From assembly GCA_003695285.1 (NCBI GenBank), contig RFIL01000571.1, forward strand, positions 1 to 5,791: a stretch of DNA of 5,791 nt, written 5' to 3'. Below the pieces are notes generated by a model, which was not told the origin of the DNA, ran no database searches, and saw nothing but the letters and a program-made list of their open reading frames with translations. Position 1 is the stretch's first letter; each line of letters starts with the position of its first letter. A program made the translations under genes and the position numbers. Source of the stretch: Calditrichota bacterium (GTDB lineage: Bacteria > Calditrichota > Calditrichia > RBG-13-44-9 > J075). Shown in pieces: positions 1 to 5,674 of the stretch.

Positions 1-490
1 CACCAATATCTTCCTTTAAATATTCTTCAATCATCACGAATTCGTAGTTTTTAAATTTCATGGGTGTGATTTTCTTTTCATAAAATCGCCATTTTCCTTT
101 TAGTAACTCTTGGGATGTTAATTCAACGTATGTCTTATATAATTGTTGGATTTCTTCCATGTTTAATTCAATTGGATTTTTAGTCTTTAGCTTGACAATT
201 TCATAGTTAAATTCAGTTTTAGTTACTTCTTTTCCTTTAACAATTCTAATATAAATCAGTGTGTCATTTCGGGTAACACAAACAAGCCCCGCTTGATTAG
301 AGAAAGTAAATACTGAATCTACCTTATCACTAATCATAGAAATTACTTCTCGAATAGCTTCATTGCGTTTTTTCGTCCACTCGATTGTCGGGGACGGCTT
401 AAATTTTAGGCTTTTTGATGTATTATTTTGTGAGTAAAGAAAAAAGGAAAACAATAAAATCAAAAGAAACAAAGATGTATTCTTCATCAT
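1..490 (-). CDS. Predicted exported protein of unknown function (C-terminus beyond window)
   Basis: An open frame of 163 codons runs from an ATG at 488-490 off the left edge with no stop, so the protein is partial at its C-terminus. The first two codons are both ATG. The N-terminus (MMKNTSLFLLILLFSFFLYS, residues 1-20) is a textbook Sec signal peptide, with a likely signal peptidase I cut just after YS at residue 20. There is no lipobox cysteine, so export to periplasm or surface is more likely than lipidation. The mature part is polar and lysine-rich, with alternating beta-like and helical stretches; I see no known motif. A Shine-Dalgarno AAAGGA (497-502) lies 6 nt upstream, inside the end of the preceding membrane-protein gene, whose stop is 1 nt away. 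The two are therefore probably co-transcribed and translationally coupled. An immunity or accessory role for the nearby Rhs tip is possible from position only. Confidence 0.8.
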   Translation of the reverse strand, partial: MMKNTSLFLLILLFSFFLYSQNNTSKSLKFKPSPTIEWTKKRNEAIREVISMISDKVDSVFTFSNQAGLVCVTRNDTLIYIRIVKGKEVTKTEFNYEIVKLKTKNPIELNMEEIQQLYKTYVELTSQELLKGKWRFYEKKITPMKFKNYEFVMIEEYLKEDIG

Positions 491-491
491 C

Positions 492-752
492 TCAATTCCT
501 TTCATTCTTTTCATGTTTGTTTTTCCATTGTTTTTTAAACCAAAGTGTTTCTACTGGTATGCTAATAATTATTGTCATAGTACCCATCCAATAACAGTCA
601 TCCCAGATTAAAGTTAACCCAATTACCAAACCCAGAAGCAAGGGCCAAAACCATGTGATTAGAAGCTCCAGAATACCATAACCGATAATTTCCTGAACGA
701 TTAATAGAATTATAAAAAAAATACTTATTATAAAATAAAGAAAAGATTCCAT
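492..752 (-). CDS. Small multi-pass membrane protein of unknown function
   Basis: An 86-residue, very hydrophobic protein. Residues about 4-22, 26-50 and 54-70 form two or three membrane segments, followed by a charged basic tail (KKQWKNKHEKNERN) that would sit in the cytoplasm by the positive-inside rule. It ends 1 nt before the start of the exported protein at 1-490, so the two form a transcription unit. The ATG at 750-752 has no convincing Shine-Dalgarno. The only strong one nearby (AGGAGG, 834-839) serves an ATG at 823-825 in a different frame. Removing one base from the A7 run (760-766) would join that upstream start to this frame and give a 110-residue protein with a soluble N-terminal extension. 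I do not recognise the family. The hydrophobic pattern makes this frame, rather than the overlapping one at 598-825, the real coding frame over 492-750. Confidence 0.6.
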   Translation of the reverse strand: MESFLYFIISIFFIILLIVQEIIGYGILELLITWFWPLLLGLVIGLTLIWDDCYWMGTMTIIISIPVETLWFKKQWKNKHEKNERN

Positions 753-825
753 ATAATTGTTTTTTTACATTATGATGCGCAAACATCTCCTGGGCGCGGG
801 AACTTAATTTCACACCATCCTTCAT
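753..825 (-). other. Short leader reading frame with strong RBS, out of frame with the membrane protein
   Basis: An ATG at 823-825 opens a frame that begins MKDGVKLSSRAQEMFAHHNV. Its upstream signal is far better than that of the membrane-protein ATG it overlaps. The frame formally continues to a stop at 598, but beyond the A7 run (760-766) it only shadows the hydrophobic frame and loses protein-like character. Three readings fit. It may be the true N-terminus of the 492-752 protein, separated by a one-base homopolymer error or slippage. It may be a short leader peptide. Or it may be a leftover 5' end of another gene. The family is not recognised. Confidence 0.4.
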
Positions 826-839
826 CGCTGTTTCCTCCT
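823..839 (-). promoter_or_regulatory. Strong ribosome binding site and ATG
   Basis: Minus-strand AGGAGG (834-839) lies 8 nt from an ATG at 823-825. This is the most canonical Shine-Dalgarno in the left half of the window. It points to initiation at 825 rather than, or in addition to, the ATG at 752. Confidence 0.6.
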
Positions 840-1040
840 GAAGTTTTTGGTGCTATATTAATACACCGCACCCGAAAATGATAGATGGGGTTCACCGAGT
901 GGTTACGGCAACCACAAAGTTATTCTGCGCAGTAATGGTTTGCAGCGTCAAATAGTTGAACATTTCGTTTATTAACTCAGAAATGCTCAGCACCAGAGAA
1001 AAAGGTAGTTTCTGTTTGTGTAAATTATGGTTGTAATTCT
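826..1040. other. Intergenic stretch with a possible ORF remnant and a small hairpin
   Basis: No complete gene is evident. On the minus strand a GTG at 991-993 opens 33 codons (VLSISELINEMFNYLTLQTI then TAQNNFVVAVTTR) ending in TGA at 892-894. The stretch has protein-like composition but no Shine-Dalgarno and no recognisable family, so it may be a gene remnant. A perfect 6-bp inverted repeat with a 5-nt loop lies at 899-915 (GTGGTT...AACCAC). It has no T-run, so it is not an intrinsic terminator. A promoter for the genes to the left should lie here, but I cannot place one with confidence. Confidence 0.35.
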
Positions 1041-1763
1041 CTATTGGTCTTTTATTCTAAACCAAAGAGGACCAAGAAAAAATCTCCTTAAATGTCCTTC
1101 AAAGTAAATAACATCTTTAACGGATTCAAAGTCTACATATCCCTTATTTAAACTTTTTAGCCTTAGAGAATCGGATGTTGGGATAAACCCAATATCAAAA
1201 GTGACTTGACGAGAAATGAGTCCCTCAGGTTCTCTTGATGGCGCCAAACCATAAAGGCATCTTTGCTTTTGACTTTTGCGTTGCAGGATGAGTCGGAAAG
1301 TATATTCGTACTTTGAGTCAGGTTCTATCTTTGTTAATTTTAATTCGTTAATATAACCCAAATTATAAAACCATGAACCACCTAATTTATATTTATATAG
1401 ACAATAAGTGGAATCATAACCTGGTTCTACGGTTGCCGGAGAATAATATTGGGTTGGATCGAAGATATAAACAGTCATCTTGCTATGGTTGATTACACTG
1501 TATTGTATATTCACAGTGTCATTGTAGCTATAAATAAAATCAGGCAAGTCAGCACTAAAAATCAAATTGTTAAGGCTATATTTTACCACTCTGTTACCTA
1601 CAGATTGAGCATATATATTTGCTATAGCTATGTTTATAAACAATACAAGCAAAATATTAATAAAGAGCTTACTATTTTCACTCCCCACTTTGATATTGTC
1701 GAAAAACACAAAAAAGGTTTTCGCAACGAAATTCTTAAAGTTGGAATAAGCCCAGTAAATCAT
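1041..1763 (-). CDS. Predicted secreted beta-rich protein of unknown function
   Basis: The start is uncertain. The frame is open back to a TTG at 1859, inside the end of the Rhs tip. The ATG at 1761-1763 has a weak AAGG-like ribosome site. A GTG at 1686-1688 would give the most natural signal peptide: VGSENSK, then a hydrophobic core, then NIYA with cleavage before QS (27 residues). The ATG start would put about 25 extra residues in front of it. The mature part (about 188 residues) is rich in aromatic and beta-forming residues, with an SYNDTVNIQYSVINHSKMTV segment. That pattern of alternating hydrophobics followed by N-H-S resembles the start of Ig-like or BsuPI-type sandwiches; this is a loose resemblance only. 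It contains few cysteines and no lipobox. It follows the Rhs tip on the same strand and could be an accessory or immunity-like exported protein, but position is the only support. Confidence 0.6.
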   Translation of the reverse strand: MIYWAYSNFKNFVAKTFFVFFDNIKVGSENSKLFINILLVLFINIAIANIYAQSVGNRVVKYSLNNLIFSADLPDFIYSYNDTVNIQYSVINHSKMTVYIFDPTQYYSPATVEPGYDSTYCLYKYKLGGSWFYNLGYINELKLTKIEPDSKYEYTFRLILQRKSQKQRCLYGLAPSREPEGLISRQVTFDIGFIPTSDSLRLKSLNKGYVDFESVKDVIYFEGHLRRFFLGPLWFRIKDQ

Positions 1764-1812
1764 ATCAACACCCTTGATTGGAAATTTGTTATCGATTCCA
1801 ATAGATAAACAA

Positions 1813-2484
1813 TTATCGGATAGGTCTTGCTGAGATTCTTCTTCGAAAATCACCACCAAAAAACTTTAAATTCGCAATAGCGTGCGCTACCCAGTAGTTT
1901 AGTTTATCACGCGTCCTGTATAAATTTTCACTCAATTCGTGACCAACAATTTGAGAACGAGCAATAGGCTTTCCATTAATTGACCATTCTACATGTGTCG
2001 AAATAGTTACCTCGCCTTGAAATCCGTGAGTTGGCTTTGGTCCAGGTGGATAGCCAAGTGGTAAATCCGGCCTTCGATCTGGGCCAACACCGGCTCTTGG
2101 TGTTACTGATGCATTAACAATTCCTCCTCCTCTGACTTCATTGTTCGCACTTATATCTTCTGGAGAAATCTCTTTTGTAGAGACTCCAAAACCAATTTTA
2201 ATAGTATTTCCCTCAGCATCTACTGCCTGATCAATATCTATTAAAAGATCCAAGGCTTTATTGCTACCATATTTATAATCCTCTGTATTGATAAGAACTC
2301 TGCCATTTTCACCGAGTGTTAACCTGTCTGCTCCTTCACCCACGAACTGTTGCAATAGCTCGAATGCTTTTTTCCTTGATTCTTCATCTTCACCAAAGAT
2401 GTATAGCTCTTTTCCATTAGGGTCAACAAAAAATAATGGGTCATTATTCACATAAACGTAAGGCGATAATACAGGATACTCCAC
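1813..2484 (-). pseudogene. Rhs C-terminal tip with HELSE...H metallopeptidase-like motif, cut off from its core
   Basis: This frame continues the Rhs core frame after an in-frame TGA. It begins with the end of the core (LSPYVYVNNDPLFFVDPNG, residues 6-24), where DPNG is the usual hinge between conserved core and variable tip. Residues 25-223 are the tip: a charged helical part (GEDEESRKKAFELLQQFVGE), a glycine/proline-rich linker (about 119-153), and a segment from about 160 with GHELSEN (181-187), then H201 in WVAHAIAN. HExxE with a later AH is reminiscent of zincin-like domains on bacterial polymorphic toxins, with H182, E183, E186 and H201 as possible metal or catalytic residues. No crisp family match is visible. 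If translated separately it would need the GTG at 2482-2484, which has no clear Shine-Dalgarno. It is more AT-rich than the core fragment upstream. Its last 16 codons overlap the open frame of the next gene. It is best read as part of a broken Rhs gene; residual expression cannot be excluded. Confidence 0.7.
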
Positions 2485-2490
2485 CGCCAG

Positions 2491-2862
2491 TCATCGCCCC
2501 AGCGCCGGGCTGTAATACCGTGCGCCAAAATAATCCAAGCCGGTTTCACTATCCCGCTCCTTCCCGGTAAACTTCTCCTTCGTCTCGCTGCCGCTCTGGT
2601 AGGTGCGGCGGGGCATTAATAAACCAAAGGGGAAATAGTCGTGTGCCTCCACCACAGTGCCGGAGGCATTTACCACCGCCCGGGTGCTACCCAAATGATC
2701 CTTGAGGTAGTAAAATTTGTTCCCATTCCCCGGCTCATACCTTCCCGCTACCCCATTGGCTACAATATTCCAGTAATCCACCATTCCATCCTTCACCACC
2801 ACGGTCTGGTCTCTATCCAGAATGTAATACCCCATCGCTTTTCCGCCAACTTTTTTGAACAA
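2491..2862 (-). pseudogene. Rhs/YD-repeat core fragment, 5'-truncated and stopped by in-frame TGA
   Basis: These 123 codons match the RHS repeat-associated core (the TIGR03696 type). YYLKDHLGSTR lies at 51-61, DYFPFG at 75-80, FTGKERD at 98-104 and YFGARYYSPALGR at 111-123. Intact Rhs proteins run to well over 1000 residues with many YD repeats before this core; here all of that is missing. The frame opens just left of a palindromic repeat, behind a TAA at about 2878-2880 formed at the repeat edge. The only available starts are TTG at 2860-2862 (weak AAGG upstream) or ATG at 2832-2834. At the other end GR is followed by TGA where the invariant Trp (TGG) of GRW is expected. Then comes LAVEYPVLSPYVYV, about five residues shorter than the usual W-x-x-x-DP-x-A-E-K-Y-P-x-x-SPYVYV. 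It is noticeably more GC-rich than the tip. It is a relic, unlikely to be functional. Confidence 0.8.
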
Positions 2863-2879
2863 GCATTTCCTTCTGATTT

Positions 2880-2978
2880 AACCGCAAAGAACGCAACGAA
2901 GACGCAAAGGGCGCAAAGATTCCATCGAAAATATTCTTACGTTGCGGTCGTGGCGCATCCTTAGCGGCCGTTGCGGTT
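2880..2978. repeat. Palindromic interspersed repeat, unit 1
   Basis: A 99-bp imperfect palindrome bounded by a perfect 8-bp inverted pair, AACCGCAA (2880-2887) and TTGCGGTT (2971-2978). When the outer 40 bases of each end are laid against each other, about 26 positions pair. The 5' arm carries CGCAA blocks starting at 2883, 2892, 2903 and 2912. It shares long direct matches with unit 2, including ACGTTGCGGTCGTGGCG (2939-2955). It resembles REP- or MITE-like intergenic hairpin elements; no transposase is present. Its left edge abuts the truncated Rhs frame. Confidence 0.85.
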
Positions 2979-2987
2979 CAAAAAAAT

Positions 2988-3084
2988 AACCGCAAAGAAC
3001 GCAACGTAGGCGCAAAGAGCGCAAAAATTTCATAAAAAAATTTAACGTTGCGGTCGTGGCGTATTCTTTGCGCTCGTTGCGGTT
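2988..3084. repeat. Palindromic interspersed repeat, unit 2
   Basis: A 97-bp copy of unit 1, separated from it by 9 nt (2979-2987). It has the same 8-bp outer inverted pair (2988-2995 and 3077-3084) and about 28 of 40 arm positions pair. CGCAA blocks start at 2991, 3000, 3011 and 3020, with the same 9-11-9 spacing as unit 1. The shared 17-mer recurs at 3045-3061. The loop is AT-rich. Confidence 0.85.
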
Positions 3085-3096
3085 TAAAAATAAGCA

Positions 3097-3113
3097 GCCG
3101 CAAAGAACACAAC
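3097..3113. repeat. Truncated third copy of the palindromic repeat
   Basis: GCCGCAAAGAACACAAC matches the first 17 or so bases of the 5' arms of units 1 and 2, with one block decayed from CGCAA to CACAA. No matching 3' arm follows. It suggests an array of at least three insertions or a degraded copy. Confidence 0.6.
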
Positions 3114-3247
3114 AATTTTATACGGAGTTTTGGAATAAGAATCAAGAAGTTTTCCCTATCCCGGGATATCTCTGCTCCTGGTAAGTTGATTCGAAAAGGA
3201 AGAGTTGAATTTCTGGAAATCCGGATTGAAAATGATTCCGATAAATA
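3114..3247. other. Intergenic region downstream of the kinase gene
   Basis: No gene or tRNA is visible. It contains a perfect 12-bp palindrome TATCCCGGGATA (3157-3168). No stem followed by a minus-strand U-run is evident, so the kinase operon has no obvious intrinsic terminator here. The palindromic repeats just beyond may serve as transcript ends, which is inference. Confidence 0.4.
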
Positions 3248-4177
3248 TCACACCGAAAGCTGATTGAGCGCTTTTATTTCCTCCATCGTCTCCTGTAATC
3301 GGTGCATTTCATTGGTACCCCGCAGTCGGGCATTCGCTGCGGCTACTAACTGAGCATATTCCACCGCTGCACTAAAATCTCCACTGCGAATATATTCTAC
3401 CACAAAACCGGCGCCAAAAGCATCTCCACAACCGGTAGTATCCACCACTTTTTGTATTTTAAATGCCGGAAGCGTCTTGTGCGCAATCATCCCATCCCTC
3501 TCGTAGAGCAGCAGCATCCCCTTTGAGGCTCGAGTGATTAGAAGTATCTGGTCTTCATTAAAACAACTTTGAAAGAAATCCACCTCATTTCGATATCCTT
3601 CGGAGATGATGCGATATTCCGTCTCATTCATCTGAACAAAGCGAGCCGATTTTAACCACTCTTCTATCGCTTCCGGTTTTCTCGGGCTACGCCGACCCAG
3701 ATTATCAATATCCATCACCAGATAATGTAAATCCAGATACAGTCTATTCCGGACTTTCTCACTGATTTTTTGCATCGTTTTCAATTCAATATCCCATCCG
3801 CTGATCAAATTCACGATGACCATATCCGAATCCGCGAGAAAGGGTTCGATGTGTTTCCACTCCAGCGGCGGGAACTGGAAAAGTGACTTCTCGCGACGTC
3901 GCTGGGGAGAAGTATATTCCAGAATGACTTTATGATTTTTCTGTGGAAGTGTAATCAATCCTTCCCGGCGGACATTGGGCATTTTCTGCAGAACCGCATC
4001 GATGGTACCGCTGATATCTTCTCCCACAAAGGAAATCGGATAAATCTCATCGTTTTCGGAAAGCAGTTGAGAGAGAATACTGACATCGTAGAAAATCCCT
4101 CCGAAGCTTTCAATGGGGGTATCATGAAAGGGAAGGATGAGATCTTTGTTAATCGTTCCAATGATGGTGATCTTCAT
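3248..4177 (-). CDS. PfkB/ribokinase-family sugar or nucleoside kinase
   Basis: A 309-residue protein, normal length for the ribokinase fold, expected to be cytosolic and to phosphorylate a sugar or nucleoside hydroxyl with ATP. The PfkB signature 2 is complete: VVDTTGCGDAFGAGF (244-258), with the anion hole GCG and catalytic base D252. Further family marks are GTINKDLILP near the N-terminus, a short GG (26-27) at the substrate-lid region, the NxxE motif N184-E187 (MNETEYR) used in Mg/phosphate handling, and TRASKG (215-220) where family members have TxGxxG for nucleotide binding. The usual signature 1 (GGNxxN) is poorly kept as GGIFYD, so the substrate cannot be assigned to ribose, adenosine or fructose. 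It starts in a 4-nt ATGA overlap with the purE stop and has no Shine-Dalgarno of its own, so translation is probably coupled to purE. The pairing hints at purine or ribose metabolism but does not prove it. Confidence 0.9.
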   Translation of the reverse strand: MKITIIGTINKDLILPFHDTPIESFGGIFYDVSILSQLLSENDEIYPISFVGEDISGTIDAVLQKMPNVRREGLITLPQKNHKVILEYTSPQRRREKSLFQFPPLEWKHIEPFLADSDMVIVNLISGWDIELKTMQKISEKVRNRLYLDLHYLVMDIDNLGRRSPRKPEAIEEWLKSARFVQMNETEYRIISEGYRNEVDFFQSCFNEDQILLITRASKGMLLLYERDGMIAHKTLPAFKIQKVVDTTGCGDAFGAGFVVEYIRSGDFSAAVEYAQLVAAANARLRGTNEMHRLQETMEEIKALNQLSV

Positions 4178-4638
4178 GATGGCAACTTACACTCGTTTTG
4201 TTTAAACTCATTTAATTTTTCTTCAATTTCCGGATGGATTAAGGAGAGAATCTCTGCCGCCAGCACTGCTGCATTTCGGGCACCGGCTTTCCCAATCCCC
4301 ATGGTTGCCACCGGAACTCCGGAGGGCATCTGCACCATGGAATATAAGGCATCCACTCCCTGAAGTTCTCCGGCAGCAAGAGGGACTCCAATCACCGGCA
4401 GGGTGGTATAGGCAGCGGCAACTCCTGCCAGATGGGCCGCCATCCCCGCGCACGCCACAATCACCCCATACCCGTTTCCCCGAGCATTTTTAACAAATTC
4501 ATGAACCTTCTCCGGAGTTCGATGGGCAGACATGACCATAACATCTACCGGGATCCCAAAGAATTGATAATACGGGAGGGAAGTTTCAATCACCTTCCGG
4601 TCGGATTCACTCCCCATGATGATAGCCACTTTTTTCAT
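4174..4638 (-). CDS. purE: N5-carboxyaminoimidazole ribonucleotide mutase (PurE)
   Basis: A 154-residue cytosolic enzyme of de novo purine synthesis. In class I organisms it converts N5-CAIR, made by PurK, to CAIR. Diagnostic motifs are MGSESD (8-13, phosphate binding), MSAHRTP (36-42, with catalytic His39), ACAGMAAHLAG (62-72), GVPLAAGELQGVDALYSMVQMPSGVPVAT (84-112) and GKAGARNAA (116-124). AAHLAG is the class I pattern (E. coli has AAHLPG), rather than the class II AIR carboxylase form. Length equals the usual stand-alone bacterial protein, so there is no PurK fusion. No purK is in the window. A good Shine-Dalgarno (GGAGGA, 4644-4649) lies 5 nt before the ATG, inside the last codons of the upstream lipoprotein gene, whose stop is 1 nt away. 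The 3' end overlaps the kinase gene by ATGA. Confidence 0.97.
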   Translation of the reverse strand: MKKVAIIMGSESDRKVIETSLPYYQFFGIPVDVMVMSAHRTPEKVHEFVKNARGNGYGVIVACAGMAAHLAGVAAAYTTLPVIGVPLAAGELQGVDALYSMVQMPSGVPVATMGIGKAGARNAAVLAAEILSLIHPEIEEKLNEFKQNECKLPS

Positions 4639-4639
4639 C

Positions 4640-5674
4640 CTATTCCTCCCCCTTCGATTTTTCCACCAATTTAAAAGTATGCGCCATAATATCTAACTGA
4701 TCCAGATACAGCTTTTTTCGTTGACCGATAGCCTGCACATAAAAATCGATCATATAAATCATATTTCGTTCCTGTACCACAAACGTCGTATTCCGGAAGG
4801 GACCTCCCACCATATGTTTCGGGTTCTTCCAGGTTCCTTCCATGCGATAAGCTGGTCTTCCGGCAAACTGAACTTTTTCCAGATGTGTTTCATCTTCGAC
4901 AATTATGTCGCCTTCATAAAGTTTTGCGGCAATTTCATTGCGTTTTTTTACTATCCAATCAAAATCAATGGTGACACTATCCATATACGGTAGCCAATGT
5001 ACAAATAAAGAGCGATCCGGGTGTAACCGCCGCAACCAGATGTAATTTTCCTCAGAGGATTCATCTACCAGCACATAATCCGCCGGAATGCGCAGGGTAA
5101 ACCCATAGTGATCAGCAATGTATTCTTCCAGTTCTTTTTTCTCCAGATGTTCGAACATCCTTTCCTGCAACCGTTGGTAGTAACTTTTACGAAAATCATC
5201 ATAAACCAATTCCCCAAGATCATAAATTCTCTGGATCATATCATCTTTGGTAGGCGCCACCAGAAACACAACATACTGTTTCATTGCCCAGACATCTTTT
5301 TGAGGGATGTAGAAATAATCACCGGACTTTACTCCTGCCACCACCTCTTCATTTAACAAATCTGTAACCGTTTGAGAAACAGGGAGCTTAGAGTTTAAAT
5401 AACCAATAAACATGATGTTTTTATAATGTTTGAAATTTTCAAAATCATCAAACGACTTCCAGCGGAGTAGAAATTCTTTTTCGACCACCGGCATGATATA
5501 CTCTTTTCCAAAAAACGTTTGTAATCCATCCTTAAAAACGGGCCAGTCCACTGAATCAGCAAACACGATGATTTCATCCAGATTCCCGATGGCTTCCGGT
5601 TTTTGCTTACACCCCACCACAACCATTAAAAGTGGGAGTAACCAAAAAAGTCCCAAAATGAATCGACGATACAT
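4640..5674 (-). CDS. DUF4837-family lipoprotein
   Basis: A 344-residue predicted lipoprotein. The N-terminus has two arginines, a hydrophobic run (FILGLFWLLPLLMVVV) and a lipobox VVGC, with lipidation at Cys22. The mature protein appears to have two parts. The first (about 30-180) opens with GNLDEIIVFADSVDWPVF, includes KNIMFIG (85-91), and ends in a helical YQRLQERMFEHLEKKELEE stretch. The second (about 189-336) opens with HYGFTLRIPADY and includes GRPAYRMEGTWKNPKHMVGG (272-291) and PFRNTTFVV. This layout and the W...MGGPF region match my memory of DUF4837, a family mainly of Bacteroidetes and relatives; its function is unknown. A ribosome site AAGGGG (5682-5687) sits 7 nt before the ATG. 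It is first in the operon with purE and the kinase. No mechanistic link to purine synthesis is visible. Confidence 0.8.
   Translation of the reverse strand: MYRRFILGLFWLLPLLMVVVGCKQKPEAIGNLDEIIVFADSVDWPVFKDGLQTFFGKEYIMPVVEKEFLLRWKSFDDFENFKHYKNIMFIGYLNSKLPVSQTVTDLLNEEVVAGVKSGDYFYIPQKDVWAMKQYVVFLVAPTKDDMIQRIYDLGELVYDDFRKSYYQRLQERMFEHLEKKELEEYIADHYGFTLRIPADYVLVDESSEENYIWLRRLHPDRSLFVHWLPYMDSVTIDFDWIVKKRNEIAAKLYEGDIIVEDETHLEKVQFAGRPAYRMEGTWKNPKHMVGGPFRNTTFVVQERNMIYMIDFYVQAIGQRKKLYLDQLDIMAHTFKLVEKSKGEE

Noticed and set aside
598..750. Continuation of the 825 ATG frame across the membrane-protein gene as a 75-residue protein
   Set aside because: Beyond the A7 run it translates the hydrophobic gene out of frame and shows no protein-like pattern; only the first 20 or so codons with the strong ribosome site are worth keeping.
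899..915. Intrinsic terminator at the GTGGTT/AACCAC hairpin
   Set aside because: The stem is only 6 bp and no U-run follows on either strand.
1449..1808. Plus-strand ORF of 119 codons
   Set aside because: It lies antisense to the secreted-protein gene, has no ribosome site, and its composition fits an antisense shadow of an AT-rich gene.
1764..1859. TTG start at 1859 for the secreted protein
   Set aside because: It would place over 50 polar residues ahead of the signal peptide and begins inside the Rhs tip. Later starts at 1763 (ATG) or 1688 (GTG) fit better.
2491..2493. UGA recoded as Trp, giving one continuous Rhs frame through 1813-2862
   Set aside because: The position is a conserved Trp, which made recoding tempting, but TGA is the terminal stop of purE, the kinase and the small membrane protein in the same window, and adjacent core residues are also missing. 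Decay is simpler.
2880..3113. CRISPR array
   Set aside because: The CGCAA-containing repeats are very short and spaced 9-11 nt, the larger units are palindromes of about 98 bp in tandem, and there are no uniform 30-40 nt spacers or cas genes.
3048..3263. Plus-strand ORF of 71 codons
   Set aside because: It starts inside a palindromic repeat, crosses intergenic DNA into the kinase 3' end, and its translation has no family-like features.
3932..4674. Several plus-strand ORFs antisense to purE and the kinase
   Set aside because: The minus-strand frames carry unmistakable PurE and PfkB motifs, so these are shadows.
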